Shown piece by piece: positions 43,125-52,896 of a DNA stretch of 64,000 nt; the stretch's first letter is position 1; each line of letters starts with the position of its first letter. The translations under genes and the position numbers were made by a program. The stretch is from Flexithrix dorotheae DSM 6795 (GTDB lineage Bacteria > Bacteroidota > Bacteroidia > Cytophagales > Flammeovirgaceae): the NCBI RefSeq assembly GCF_000379765.1, contig NZ_KB903430.1, positions 468,945-532,944 of the forward strand. The letters run 5' to 3'. The notes under the pieces are model-generated. The model was not told the DNA's origin and searched no databases. It was given only the letters and a program-made list of their open reading frames with translations.

Positions 43125-44252
43125 TTACCATTTTAATTTATAACGAACACCAACCATTATTAAAAAATGATTTTTAAGATCTGTAGATTCAGTGGTCGCA
43201 AATTTCATGTGTCCAAAATAGACCAGATTATTCTCCTGTTCAAAATCAATTCCTGCTCCTATATTCAATCCTGAAAAACTTTTTGAATTGGCTTGCCCAT
43301 CTGGATTAACAGTCTGTTTTAAAACATTAAGCCCCAAGATAAAATAAGGCTGTGTAGAAGAATTTGTTTCAAAATAATAATTGGCATTGAGGTTAAAAGA
43401 CCAGTTTTTTTGAGTGTCTTCCTTTTCATAAAAATGAAATCCCATCTGACCGACCAAATAATCAGCAAAATAATATTGACCATGAATTCCCAGCCCTACC
43501 TGATTTAAGCCAAATCCATATCCTAAACCGGCACCAATGGTAACTATTTTAGCAGAAGGAAATACAAAAGAGGAAGAAGAGCCGGATCTGGTAGGAAGGG
43601 GATCATTTGTTAAAGTAGGTTTAACTTCAGTTTTGGCTGGTAAAATATTAAGAATCTTTCCCTTTGTATTGACTTTATGGACTAGAGGATCATAAAAAAC
43701 GACACTGGCAATGAGCATTTCCCAATTTCTTCCCTTCTTTTTGGCCATCAGTGTGGCTACTCTTTTTGTTTTTTGGTAGGGCTTTTTGATGGTAACATGT
43801 TTAGACTTGAACTGGCTTTCAAAATAAACCTCTAGGTACACATAATCCTTTTGCTTTACATCGGAGGCAATAATATTTGAGAATTCAATGGTTGGAGTTT
43901 CGGATTTGAGGTAAAAGATATCAAGGTCCCGTAAATAACGATCCACATTTACATCTTTCACCCCGGCATGGCTGAAGTAATTCGGATCAATATCATCTTC
44001 CACCACTACATCTTTATTGGTAAAAATCTGATTCCCGGATTTTACATAGCTGTTCCCGATAAGTTCATCCCTTTCTAGTTTGCTTAAATCGGGAAGGGCC
44101 AGCGTATTGAGCAACAATTCAAATTCACCAATAAATGATGCTGCTTCATACCGGATTTTCTCCTTATCTTCGGAGGAAAGATTTTGGGAAAATGTAGGTT
44201 GCAAACCCATAAAAACAAATAAAACTAAAACAAAAATCTTATCTCTCACCAT
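43125..44252 (-). CDS. Exported partner of the TonB receptor, unknown
   Basis: A 375-residue protein with a signal peptide (about 1-22, ending TFSQ). Residues 25-215 look like an alpha/beta domain with no recognised signature. After a Pro/Ser-rich linker, residues about 235-375 form alternating strands typical of a small outer-membrane barrel, ending MVGVRYKLKW. Its position 39 bp upstream of the TonB receptor suggests a shared function, such as ligand capture or biogenesis. The family is not recognised. Confidence 0.75.
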   Translation of the reverse strand: MVRDKIFVLVLFVFMGLQPTFSQNLSSEDKEKIRYEAASFIGEFELLLNTLALPDLSKLERDELIGNSYVKSGNQIFTNKDVVVEDDIDPNYFSHAGVKDVNVDRYLRDLDIFYLKSETPTIEFSNIIASDVKQKDYVYLEVYFESQFKSKHVTIKKPYQKTKRVATLMAKKKGRNWEMLIASVVFYDPLVHKVNTKGKILNILPAKTEVKPTLTNDPLPTRSGSSSSFVFPSAKIVTIGAGLGYGFGLNQVGLGIHGQYYFADYLVGQMGFHFYEKEDTQKNWSFNLNANYYFETNSSTQPYFILGLNVLKQTVNPDGQANSKSFSGLNIGAGIDFEQENNLVYFGHMKFATTESTDLKNHFLIMVGVRYKLKW

Positions 44253-44506
44253 TCAAAAAAATAATTTGCTAATTTGGAAGCTATTGGCAAGGCACAAAGA
44301 ATATGCCTTAAGTAACCTTAGTGTTTTGCAAAGCACATCATTAGTTTATTATATTTAATTTTCAATCTTTTATCTTCATTTTAAAACACGATAAGGCATT
44401 GAAAACCACAAAAATAAGCAAAATGAAAGGTGAAAATGGAAATTATCTCATCCAATATTTTATAAATAAATTTTAAAGCATTTTCCAGAATAATAAACCA
44501 GACATT

Positions 44507-45472
44507 ATGACAAATACAAACCGTAGAAATTTTCTACAGCAGGCTTCCGCAATTTCAGCAGCAGTAGCCATGCCTTATTCCTTATCCGCCATGATGAACA
44601 TGAACCTATCCAAAAGGAAATTCACCCTAGATTTAAGTCCGGGCGCTATTGGAGTAAATGCCTCACAGGAGGAACTCGTGGATTATTGTATTCAATATGG
44701 ATTTGAATCCCTTGCTCCTTCCACCCAATATTTAATGGAAGAAGATGCAGGCAAGCTGAAAGCTTTAACAGATAAAATGAAGAAAAATAAAATCGTTTGG
44801 GGTTCGGCAGGACTTCCGGTAGATTTTAGAAAAAGTGACTCTATATTTAAAGAAGGACTTGCCAACCTGAGTAAACATGCCAAGGCTTTAGAGAAATTTG
44901 GAGCTACGAGAATGAACACATGGATTATGCCCAACCATGCTGATTTGACCTACAGAGCTAACTTCAAACAACACACTGAAAGAATAAAAGAAATGGCCAA
45001 AGTTTTGGCAGATTCAAATGTGAGACTAGGGCTGGAATATGTAGGGCCAAAAACCCTAATGACAGCCAATAAATATGCTTTTATCCATACCTTACCGGAA
45101 TGCAAAGAGTTGATTTCGGAAATAAATGAGGCAAATGTAGGGGTCGTGCTGGATAGTTTTCACTGGTTTACAGGAGGAGATACGAAGGAGGACCTTCTTT
45201 CACTTACCAATAAAGATGTAGTAGCCTGCGATTTGAATGATGCCAGGGCGAACCTGACTGCGGACGAACAAATAGATGGAAAAAGAGAATTACCCTTGGC
45301 GACAGGAGTAATTGATTTAAAAACATTTATGGAAGCCTTAGTAACCATAGGTTATGATGGTCCGGTAAGGGCTGAACCATTTAACCAAAAATTGAGAGAT
45401 ATGGATAATGATGAGGCACTTAAAACTACCGTAAAAGCCATGAAAAAAGGATTTGATTTGATCGGAGGATAA
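44507..45472 (+). CDS. Sugar phosphate isomerase/epimerase-type TIM-barrel protein, Tat-exported
   Basis: A 321-residue protein of the xylose isomerase-like TIM-barrel family. The N-terminus reads NRRNFLQQASAISAAVAMP, a Tat signal, so the folded enzyme is exported. Family features are GLEYVGPKTL (about 178-187), VLDSFHWFTGGD (about 213-224, with metal-ligand Asp/His) and PVRAEPFNQKLRDMD near the end (Glu ligand). Such exported enzymes act on sugars or inositols in Bacteroidota, but the substrate is not predictable. Monocistronic, ended by a good terminator. Confidence 0.88.
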   Translation: MTNTNRRNFLQQASAISAAVAMPYSLSAMMNMNLSKRKFTLDLSPGAIGVNASQEELVDYCIQYGFESLAPSTQYLMEEDAGKLKALTDKMKKNKIVWGSAGLPVDFRKSDSIFKEGLANLSKHAKALEKFGATRMNTWIMPNHADLTYRANFKQHTERIKEMAKVLADSNVRLGLEYVGPKTLMTANKYAFIHTLPECKELISEINEANVGVVLDSFHWFTGGDTKEDLLSLTNKDVVACDLNDARANLTADEQIDGKRELPLATGVIDLKTFMEALVTIGYDGPVRAEPFNQKLRDMDNDEALKTTVKAMKKGFDLIGG

Positions 45473-45474
45473 AA

Positions 45475-45499
45475 AAAAGCCCCAATAATCGGGGCTTTT
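45475..45499. terminator. Bidirectional terminator after the TIM-barrel gene
   Basis: AAAAGCCCC / GGGGCTTTT arms with a 7-base loop, starting 2 bp after the stop codon and facing the convergent NTF2-like gene. Confidence 0.85.
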
Positions 45500-45527
45500 C
45501 AATTTATTACTGAGCATAAACTTTTGC

Positions 45528-46355
45528 TTACTTTCTCAACACCAGATCAGTACAGTGCTCTGAAAATTCCGCCTTAATTAAAGTCTGGATTACTTCATAT
45601 GAGTTTGTGCCAATCCCGATTTTAGTTCCCTTGCTTCCATCTTCTTTGGCTTCAAAGATATTCAGGTTATTTTCCCAAATGAAGTTTTCTCCATCCATGT
45701 TGATTAAAACCGTTCCCCTATCTTTTTTGGTTACGGTAAAATGGTTCATGTTACTGGTATAATTTTTACCGCCAGGCACAGTAGTTTTGGTAATAAAATT
45801 CCCTGTAGCGCTTGTACCTTCATATAACTCACACAGGCAACTACCCTTAAATTTTTCACTCTCCATTTCCACAACCGTGATTCTGATTATTTTCCAGGTT
45901 TTACCAAACTTTTTAGCTGTTGCAGTGATTACCTGAGAGCCTTTAGTTAACACTTCCTCTCCAAAAGTCACCTCATAATCCTCTGTATAATTTACTACTC
46001 CAATATCCTGGTGCACAATTGTTTTTAAGACATCGATATCATGAGTTCTTCCCATTCTTTCGTGGGAAAACGCATCCAGGTGAGTGGCGAATTCTTCATA
46101 AGAAATTCTCTCGTTTCTTACCTTTCCACTTACACTTATAAAGGTAAAATCGATCACCATTTTCTCATGGAAATATTTAAGGACGGCCCCTTTATCTTTT
46201 GAGGCGTGATAATTGGCAAGTGCCTTACTCGATTCTTTTACTAAATTGGCCAGAGCCTCTTCTTCAGGATCTGCTGCCATTAATTTCCCAAAGTTTAATG
46301 TTGGGACAAGTAATATTATAAGTAGGGTAATGATTCCAGGTTTAATCTTTTTCAT
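45528..46355 (-). CDS. Exported NTF2/SnoaL-like protein
   Basis: A 275-residue protein. A signal peptide (about 1-27) is followed by an NTF2-like cone (about 32-150) with the sequence ALANYHASKDKGAVLKYFHEKMVIDFTFISVSGKVRNERISYEEF, and a second beta-rich segment carrying the motif GSCLCELYEGTSATGNFITKT. No catalytic residue can be named. The start was moved to ATG 46355, because the longer frame adds 30 residues before the clear signal peptide. Its role is unknown; NTF2-like domains often bind small hydrophobic ligands. Confidence 0.78.
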   Translation of the reverse strand: MKKIKPGIITLLIILLVPTLNFGKLMAADPEEEALANLVKESSKALANYHASKDKGAVLKYFHEKMVIDFTFISVSGKVRNERISYEEFATHLDAFSHERMGRTHDIDVLKTIVHQDIGVVNYTEDYEVTFGEEVLTKGSQVITATAKKFGKTWKIIRITVVEMESEKFKGSCLCELYEGTSATGNFITKTTVPGGKNYTSNMNHFTVTKKDRGTVLINMDGENFIWENNLNIFEAKEDGSKGTKIGIGTNSYEVIQTLIKAEFSEHCTDLVLRK

Positions 46356-46448
46356 TGGATTGTGATTCAATATGCTAATAAAAATTTTGAAATTATATAT
46401 GAATTCTAAACAGTAATTCTCTCTGAAAATTGGAAGATCAGCCATTTT

Positions 46449-47240
46449 CTAATTATATGCTTTTACAAAAGCTTTTGGGAACCCACTTCTTTTCACTTTC
46501 CCCAATTCTTTTTTTATACTATTCTGGTTGGCAGATTCTCCATAAAATATTCTGTAATAAGTTCTGTTTTTCACCAGGCCCGGTTGAATAAAAACCTTGG
46601 TCAGGCCTTTTTTCTGTGCACCTTTAGCCGTTTTTACAGCTTGATTCAAATCTGCATAAGAAGCCAGTTGTATGCCATAGCCTTTTGGATTATATAATTT
46701 TCCGGCAGTGGTATAAGTTTTATTTAGTTCAAATTCAGGCCCGTTGCCTCCCGCAACAGGGATAGTCTTTGCAGGAATCTTACTTACTGAAGCTTCTTTG
46801 TTTTTTTTCTTTTTGGATTTTTTCTTTTTCTTCTTTTTAGACTTTTTGGTTGCCTCTGGCTTTCCATTGAAACCAATAATTTCCAATTCAACCGTAGTAA
46901 CACCAGATTTAATCATGTCAAGTCGCTTTGCAGCTTCTTTGGAAACATCTATTATTCGCCCACCTTTATAAGGCCCTCTGTCGGTTATTCTAAGGGTAAC
47001 AGATTTGCCATTTGCCTTGTTGGTCACCTTTACCATGGTATTAAAAGGCAATTTTTTGTGAGCAGCCGTCATGGCATTCATATTATATTTTTCCCCACTG
47101 GCAGTTTTGCGTCCATGGTATTTTCCGGCATAGTATGATGCCTTGCCTTTTTGCTTATATCCAATCTTGTACTTTTGAGAAAAACCAGCCTGGGAAAGGC
47201 ATAGGAGAATGGAAAAGAGATACAAAAGCTTAACTTTCAT
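46449..47240 (-). CDS. rlpA: RlpA-like septal lytic transglycosylase with SPOR domain
   Basis: A 263-residue exported protein. A signal peptide (about 1-21) precedes the double-psi beta-barrel RlpA domain ([24 protein letters not shown] ... [26 protein letters not shown]), the lytic transglycosylase core. A strongly lysine-rich linker (about 130-150, poly-A/poly-T DNA at 46797-46850) leads to a C-terminal SPOR domain ([18 protein letters not shown] ... YYRIFYGES), which binds denuded peptidoglycan at division sites. It is separated from yggS by a terminator. The homopolymeric linker DNA is a possible slippage hotspot. Confidence 0.92.
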   Translation of the reverse strand: MKVKLLYLFSILLCLSQAGFSQKYKIGYKQKGKASYYAGKYHGRKTASGEKYNMNAMTAAHKKLPFNTMVKVTNKANGKSVTLRITDRGPYKGGRIIDVSKEAAKRLDMIKSGVTTVELEIIGFNGKPEATKKSKKKKKKKSKKKKNKEASVSKIPAKTIPVAGGNGPEFELNKTYTTAGKLYNPKGYGIQLASYADLNQAVKTAKGAQKKGLTKVFIQPGLVKNRTYYRIFYGESANQNSIKKELGKVKRSGFPKAFVKAYN

Positions 47241-47290
47241 AAGATCTTATTTAGTTTAATTGTAATTTACGTTGTTTTTAGAAAATAACG

Positions 47291-47330
47291 AAAAAAATGC
47301 AGGCAACAACCAAGCCACCTGCATTTTTTT
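47291..47330 (-). terminator. Terminator after yggS
   Basis: AAAAAAATGCAGG / CCTGCATTTTTTT arms with a 14-base loop, 31 bp past the yggS stop. Confidence 0.85.
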
Positions 47331-47360
47331 AATATCCAATAAATTATACCGGGAAAAGGT

Positions 47361-48032
47361 TTAATTTCTTGCCCCAAAAATAGCGCTACCTACCCTGATC
47401 ATGGTACTTCCTTCCTCCAGGGCAATTTTAAAATCCCCACTCATCCCCATGGAAATTTCTGTGAAATCAAGATTATCCGCAGAAAATGTACTTTTAACTT
47501 TTTCGAATAAGGTCTTCAGCGATTTAAACTCATTTCTGATAATGTCCTCGTTTTCAGTATAAGTGGCCATGCCCATCAACCCTTTCATTTTTACATTTGA
47601 AAGATTTTTGAAAGCCTCGCTTTGAAGCATATCCATTAATTCTTCTTCAGATAAGCCAAATTTGCTTTCCTCTTTGGCAATGTGCATCTGAAAAAGGCAG
47701 GAAATTACACGATTATTTTGTACCGCTCTTTTATTGATCTCCTTCAATAATTTAAAGCTATCTACTCCATGTATGAGGCTTACAAAAGGGGCAATATACT
47801 TCACCTTGTTGCTTTGCAAATGCCCAATCATATGCCATTCGATATCTTTTGGAAGCAGTTCATACTTTTCTGTAAGTTCCTGAACTTTGTTTTCTCCAAA
47901 TATTCTAATGCCCAGATCGTAGGCCTCCTGCAACATGGAGGCAGGTTTGGTTTTACTCACTGCCACCAGTTTACTGGAAGTACCCTCCAGCAATTGCTCA
48001 AAGTGCTTAATATTTTCACTTAGTGAAGACAT
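47361..48032 (-). CDS. YggS-family PLP homeostasis protein
   Basis: A 223-residue single-domain PLP-binding protein. The PLP lysine sits in LVAVSKTKP (about residue 28), and WHMIGHLQSNKVKYI (about 80-94), SLIHGVDSFKL and ISMGMSGDFKIALEEGSTMIRVGSAIFG complete the signature. It buffers vitamin B6 and has no known catalytic activity. It starts 16 bp after pheS and is likely co-transcribed with it. Confidence 0.95.
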   Translation of the reverse strand: MSSLSENIKHFEQLLEGTSSKLVAVSKTKPASMLQEAYDLGIRIFGENKVQELTEKYELLPKDIEWHMIGHLQSNKVKYIAPFVSLIHGVDSFKLLKEINKRAVQNNRVISCLFQMHIAKEESKFGLSEEELMDMLQSEAFKNLSNVKMKGLMGMATYTENEDIIRNEFKSLKTLFEKVKSTFSADNLDFTEISMGMSGDFKIALEEGSTMIRVGSAIFGARN

Positions 48033-48048
48033 AAACTTATTTACTTAA

Positions 48049-49074
48049 TTAACTTAAAGACTGAAACTGTCTGAGGAACCGGACATCATTTTCAAAAAAC
48101 AGTCGGATATCGTCAATTTTGTATTTAAGCATGGTGATTCTCTCAATACCCATTCCAAATGCAAAACCAGTATATTTTTCAGAATCAATATTACTACTTT
48201 CCAAAACATTTGGATCTACCATACCACAACCACCGATTTCTACCCATCCTGTATGCTTACAAACTTTACAACCTTTCTGGTCACAAATAAAGCAGGAAAT
48301 ATCCAACTCTGCACTAGGTTCTGTAAATGGGAAAAACGAGGGTCTTAGCCTGATTTTGGTATTTTTACCAAACATTTCCCGGGCAAAATAATACAGGGTA
48401 TTTTTCAGGTCAGCAAAGCTTACATTTTCATTAATATAAAGTCCTTCTACCTGATGGAAAATACAGTGTGCCCTGGCTGAAATGGCTTCATTCCGGAAAA
48501 CTCTTCCAGGCATAATCGACCTGATTGGTGGCTCCTGTTTTTCCATTAGCCTGATTTGCACATTGGAAGTATGAGTCCTCAACAAAATATCAGGGTCTTT
48601 GGAAATAAAGAAAGTATCCTGCATCTCCCTTGCCGGGTGATTAGGAGGAAAATTTAATGCAGAGAAATTATGCCAGTCATCTTCAACTTCAGGCCCATCT
48701 GCCACATTAAAACCGATTCTTTGGAAAATTGTCACGATCTTTTCCCTTACCTGAGTAAGCGGATGAATTGTCCCTAATTGATGGGGAATATTTGGCAAAG
48801 TAAGATCAGTATAATCCGTGGAGCCAGTTGAATTTTTATTTTCCAGTTCGGAGATGGCTTCTTTGAATTTTGCCTGAGCAAGATTTTTCAATTCGTTTAC
48901 CTCCTGACCAAAAGCTTTTCTTTGCTCCTGGGCAATTTCCCTAATCCCTCCCATCAATTCGCCAACCACACTTTTTCTACTGATAAATTTTATTCGAAAT
49001 TCTTCAAGATGCTTTTCGTTTTCGATTTTTATCTTTTCTAATTCCTGCTTTATTTCTTTTATCCGCTCAAACAT
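48049..49074 (-). CDS. pheS: Phenylalanyl-tRNA synthetase alpha subunit
   Basis: A 341-residue class II synthetase subunit. An N-terminal coiled-coil domain (about 1-90) is followed by the catalytic core: motif 1 region QVREKIVTIFQRIGF, motif 2 PGRVFRNEAISARAHCIFHQVEG (about 198-220), and motif 3 GFAFGMGIERITMLKY (about 305-320). The Cys-rich segment CFICDQKGCKVCKHTGWVEIGG is normal for this family. It pairs with PheT (not in the window) to charge tRNA-Phe in the cytoplasm. Confidence 0.97.
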   Translation of the reverse strand: MFERIKEIKQELEKIKIENEKHLEEFRIKFISRKSVVGELMGGIREIAQEQRKAFGQEVNELKNLAQAKFKEAISELENKNSTGSTDYTDLTLPNIPHQLGTIHPLTQVREKIVTIFQRIGFNVADGPEVEDDWHNFSALNFPPNHPAREMQDTFFISKDPDILLRTHTSNVQIRLMEKQEPPIRSIMPGRVFRNEAISARAHCIFHQVEGLYINENVSFADLKNTLYYFAREMFGKNTKIRLRPSFFPFTEPSAELDISCFICDQKGCKVCKHTGWVEIGGCGMVDPNVLESSNIDSEKYTGFAFGMGIERITMLKYKIDDIRLFFENDVRFLRQFQSLS

Positions 49075-49338
49075 TTCTTATTATCTATTAAGCAATTGTA
49101 TTTTTTATAATTCTATTCCAGCCTGAATCCCGGGAAACATTATTGTTAAATTCAAAAGTGACGAATAAACCTATAATGCCCAAAATAATTTGGAGGGCAA
49201 AATTAATGATTATCCTAAAAGTAATAGAGAATTTTTCCAGATAATAGTAACAGGACTTTCCCATTATTTGAAAATTCACATAAAATTTCAATAATTTATT
49301 ACTGAAACTTAAAGTGGAAACACACTGATAGCTTTTTC

Positions 49339-50472
49339 CTAAGCCCCAATTCTAAATAATTTGCCAAGAAAAATAGAAAGGTTGGTAAACAGAATTTTAG
49401 GATTGGCATTCCTTTCTATATGGAATAATGATTGGTTGAGTTTATTTACCATCATTTCCAAATTATTCTCATTGAGCACTTTGGAAAAATTTTTCACAAA
49501 CTCCAGTTCCTCATTTTCTAAACGAACTAATTCCGGATCAGCAAATTTCCACAACAATGATTCTCTGAAAATATTAAGACTATACTGGAACAAACTTTTC
49601 TGATCCTCCTTGCCCATTTTTTGGAAATCATCTGCAAACTTCAGCATGTTTGTAAAATCATTCTTAAAACAGATTCTCATCCATTGTTTAAAGAAGTCTG
49701 CACTAATATTTTTGACCTCATCACTTAATTTTACGGCTTCATTTAAGTTCCCTTCAGCCAGATAGGCAATATGTTTTGCCCGTTCCTCCTCCACCTGATA
49801 TTCCTCCTGTAGAATATTAGAAATTTCCTGATCGGTAAACTGGGGAACCTGAATAATCTGAGTTCTCGATAAAATGGTAGTCAGTAATTTATCAGCATCA
49901 TTGGAAACCAGAAAAAACAGGGTTTTAGCAGGGGGTTCCTCCAAAATTTTAAGTATGGCATTGGCTGCTGCAGGATGCATAAATTCAGGTAGCCAGATCA
50001 GCATTACTTTGTATTCGGCTTCGAATGCCTTTAGGGAAAGTGATCGAATAATGTTCCGACTTTCCTCTTTGGAAATGTTACATTGTTTATTTTCAGCTCC
50101 GAAAAAACCCGCCCAATCAGACAATACAGGATAGGGATTGTCAGGAATAAAACTCCGCCATTCCTTCATAAAGGACTGGCTGATTGCTTCTTTTGATTTG
50201 GTAACTTTTTTAGTGGTGGAAGTAGGGAAAATAAAGTGAAAATCGGGATGGATTAATTTACTGAATTTAATGCATGAAGGACAGGTGCCACAAGAATCAT
50301 TTTCCGTTTTGGCAGTACAATTAATATATTGAGCATAGGCCAGAGCCAAAGCCAGATTAGCGCTTCCATCTTTCCCTAAAAACAACTGTGCATGAGCAAT
50401 ATGGTTGTTTTTTACCGAATTAATTAAAGTTTGCTTGGTATATTCTACACCTGTTATGTCGCTAAATTTCAA
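49339..50472 (-). CDS. holB: DNA polymerase III delta' subunit
   Basis: A 377-residue clamp-loader subunit. The nucleotide-binding region is degenerate (LGKDGSANLALALAYA in place of GxxGxGKT), as expected for delta'. A four-cysteine zinc module (CTAKTENDSCGTCPSC, about 54-69) and the arginine-finger sequence LLTTILSRTQIIQVP (about 200-214) are present. The C-terminal collar is helical. The start is TTG 50472, giving the usual KFSDITGVEYTKQ N-terminus; no ATG fits before the next in-frame stop. Gap of about 265 bp to pheS. Confidence 0.92.
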   Translation of the reverse strand: MKFSDITGVEYTKQTLINSVKNNHIAHAQLFLGKDGSANLALALAYAQYINCTAKTENDSCGTCPSCIKFSKLIHPDFHFIFPTSTTKKVTKSKEAISQSFMKEWRSFIPDNPYPVLSDWAGFFGAENKQCNISKEESRNIIRSLSLKAFEAEYKVMLIWLPEFMHPAAANAILKILEEPPAKTLFFLVSNDADKLLTTILSRTQIIQVPQFTDQEISNILQEEYQVEEERAKHIAYLAEGNLNEAVKLSDEVKNISADFFKQWMRICFKNDFTNMLKFADDFQKMGKEDQKSLFQYSLNIFRESLLWKFADPELVRLENEELEFVKNFSKVLNENNLEMMVNKLNQSLFHIERNANPKILFTNLSIFLGKLFRIGA

Positions 50473-50497
50473 ATCAAAAACCTTTTCTGTATGTTAT

Positions 50498-51370
50498 TTA
50501 AATTTCAACCAACATTTCATACTGGCTAATTACATTCCTGAAGCCCGAATTTAGCAAAAACTTTTGCATTCCCCTGCAACGTTCATCTATATTTAAAATA
50601 GAATAATATTCCAGTTCGGTTTCTTCGGTAAGATAAAGTAACAAAGCCGAACCTATTCCCAGCCCTCTGTATTCACGGTGAACCGAAAGTTGGGAAATCC
50701 TGCCTGAAGAAGGTGTAAAACTAAGAAAACCTACAATTTTATGATTTACGATCAACCCTATACTTTTCTCCTTATCCTTATTCCGTTGAATAGCAAGAAT
50801 AGTATTTGGCCATGAAGGTACAAAATCATTGAAACGGTCAAAATCAATCCCTTCAAGGCTTTCTAGTTTTTCAATTCTGAATTGGAGATTGGGTACTTTC
50901 ATAATCTTCAGCTTTTCAGAAGAGTAAGCATGCAGTGTTCTTATAATTTCGAAGCCCAGATTCTGATAAGCTTTAATAGCAGGCTTATTCTTTGTAATTA
51001 CTTCCAATAAGCAATGATTAATATTCACGGCTTTTAGTTTTGGGAAAATGAACTGATACATTTTCTCTGTTAATCTTTTCCCCCTGAACGCTGGAATAAC
51101 ACCTGTACCGGCATTATATGCAGTAAGTTTGTCGTTAAAAACTCCCTTTCCGTTAATAATAAAACCCACTAATTTCTGGTCCTGGTAAGCCCCAACCGAA
51201 AGGCTAAAATCAACACCCATTCTGTTTAATCTATCCTGGAACTCTTCCTGTGAAGATTTTACATTAACAAAATAGTCGGCAAAAGCCTCAAGAAAAGACT
51301 CATGGATTTGTGGGAAGTCTGATGCTGATAATTCCCGAATTCGAAAACCGGAAGAAAAACGTTTAAACAA
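50498..51370 (-). CDS. Tandem GNAT N-acetyltransferase
   Basis: A 290-residue cytoplasmic protein with two GNAT folds. The first (about 12-150) has the degenerate loop PAFRGKRLTEKMYQ; the second (about 165-288) has the typical acetyl-CoA loop HREYRGLGIGSALL. The substrate is unknown. The start is TTG 51370; the in-frame stop eight codons upstream leaves no alternative. It lies 30 bp after the VWA gene and could be co-transcribed. Confidence 0.85.
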   Translation of the reverse strand: MFKRFSSGFRIRELSASDFPQIHESFLEAFADYFVNVKSSQEEFQDRLNRMGVDFSLSVGAYQDQKLVGFIINGKGVFNDKLTAYNAGTGVIPAFRGKRLTEKMYQFIFPKLKAVNINHCLLEVITKNKPAIKAYQNLGFEIIRTLHAYSSEKLKIMKVPNLQFRIEKLESLEGIDFDRFNDFVPSWPNTILAIQRNKDKEKSIGLIVNHKIVGFLSFTPSSGRISQLSVHREYRGLGIGSALLLYLTEETELEYYSILNIDERCRGMQKFLLNSGFRNVISQYEMLVEI

Positions 51371-51399
51371 AAGGATGGAAAATTGAAAAGTTTAAAAAA

Positions 51400-52563
51400 T
51401 TATTTATCATCAATAGTACTATCGAGATTATTCACCAGGAATTGCCCATTTTTAAAGGTATATTCAACACCTAAAAGTGTGAAAGAGTCTCCCTCAACAT
51501 TATCTGCTAAATTGGTTATATCTTCTTCCAGAGTATGGATGGATCCTTTCGAGTGGTATGCCAATTGCAAATAATCCTCATGAATCTCTTTTCCTTCATC
51601 TGCACCGCACAATATCACCCTGACAGGAACAGTAATTTTTGGCAAAAGAGGCATATCCCGAATACCGTTTTTATTATCGGCAATTAAAATCACTTCTTTA
51701 AAGTCATCATAGCGGGATAATCCATATAACAGCGCTTCCAAATCATTTTCCTCATCATCTCCACCACTGCCACTCACCATAACTTCCCGCATTACCGATA
51801 TCAGATTCCTTAGATCGGCAGGGTTTGCTTCATAAATTCCCCCGGTATTCCCCAAAATTTTTTCCTCATCCTTTTTCATGTTTCCGTCATTGAAAAAGAC
51901 CATATATTTTACCGGATTTTTTTCCATATTAAGCCTGTACCATAATACAGCCTGAGCACCATATTCATACATACTCCCGGTCCAGTCGTTCACGATAAGC
52001 ATATTTTCCCACTCCGCATTTCGTTGGAAAACATTAAACACGATGGAATCCTCAAAATCAATTTTCCCAGTAATTATTTTTCTCACAGTGGCCAGCGATT
52101 TTTTCAATTTTTGGGGTAGTACAAGTTTGTATTTAACCACTGCTCCATGAAACAAATTTTGTGCATCAGCTTCACTGCTCACCTCAGTTTGCAGAATCAG
52201 GTTCCAGGATACTGAAGTATCTGATTCCAATTCGGGAATAACTTTGGTTAATTCCCGGATTCTTCGGGTAAGTAAGGTATCATAATTAGTTCGCCAATCT
52301 TCTTTTTGTTTGGGGTACTGGGTAAAAATCAAATCCACTTCCACCGGCTTTTTGTGCCTCCTGTCTTTTTCCCAGGCTTCTGGGTTTGAGATTTCATGCT
52401 GTGCATAGCCCATTTGAAAAATAACATGATAGGGTTTCTCCTCCACCCTATACCTGGAGGTTTCTATGTGGGAAATATGATGGATGAGAGATTGTGTTAC
52501 CCCGCTAAATTGGCTCAGGACAAGATAAAACAGGAATAAAACAGCTCTAAAAAAACACCTCAT
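51400..52563 (-). CDS. Secreted VWA-domain protein
   Basis: A 387-residue protein with a signal peptide (about 1-24, ending GVTQ), a beta-rich N-terminal region, and a von Willebrand A domain starting at NDWTGSMYEYG (about 190-200), where Thr takes the place of the first Ser of the DxSxS metal site. IADNKNGIRDMP and VILCGADEG follow. Metal binding is likely kept. No membrane anchor is seen. ATG 52563 was chosen over a TTG nine codons upstream. It is divergent from the TPR gene, and a perfect inverted repeat lies between them. Confidence 0.82.
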   Translation of the reverse strand: MRCFFRAVLFLFYLVLSQFSGVTQSLIHHISHIETSRYRVEEKPYHVIFQMGYAQHEISNPEAWEKDRRHKKPVEVDLIFTQYPKQKEDWRTNYDTLLTRRIRELTKVIPELESDTSVSWNLILQTEVSSEADAQNLFHGAVVKYKLVLPQKLKKSLATVRKIITGKIDFEDSIVFNVFQRNAEWENMLIVNDWTGSMYEYGAQAVLWYRLNMEKNPVKYMVFFNDGNMKKDEEKILGNTGGIYEANPADLRNLISVMREVMVSGSGGDDEENDLEALLYGLSRYDDFKEVILIADNKNGIRDMPLLPKITVPVRVILCGADEGKEIHEDYLQLAYHSKGSIHTLEEDITNLADNVEGDSFTLLGVEYTFKNGQFLVNNLDSTIDDK

Positions 52564-52896
52564 TAATCCTTGTATTTTATTGATAATCAAGGGATGAACC
52601 TTACTGGAAACAAATTATAATTTTCCAAATACCCTCTCGTTAGTTAGAGAATAACGAGACAATGATAGGCTCATTAAGTCCTTAGACTATTTTAATTGAG
52701 AATTATTTCACTTTCAATCAGGCAGTTGTAGCAAGAATAGTAAAGGTTATTGCAATATGACTACCCAATAAGTAAATAAATAAACACAAATATAAGGCTA
52801 ATTGATTTCAATAGTAAGGATACAATAAAAGTGAGTTAAAATCCTAATAATCTTACTAACAAAAATTATTAACGCATTAAAACATTGCAAAAAATC
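52564..52896. other. Divergent intergenic region between the VWA and TPR genes
   Basis: AT-rich, no coding potential. It holds the inverted repeat TCTCGTTA-N9-TAACGAGA (52635-52659). No complete TTTG-N19-TAnnTTTG promoter was found on either strand. Confidence 0.4.
52635..52659. promoter_or_regulatory. Inverted repeat TCTCGTTA-N9-TAACGAGA
   Basis: Perfect 8-base arms with a 9-base spacer, 72 bp from the VWA start and about 240 bp from the TPR start. It could serve as an operator for one or both divergent genes. Confidence 0.4.

Noticed and set aside
49088-49291. Small frame (58-67 residues) between holB and pheS with one hydrophobic stretch
   Set aside because: Start would be TTG or a late ATG, there is no ribosome-binding site and the composition looks intergenic; not supported, though a tiny membrane protein cannot be fully excluded.
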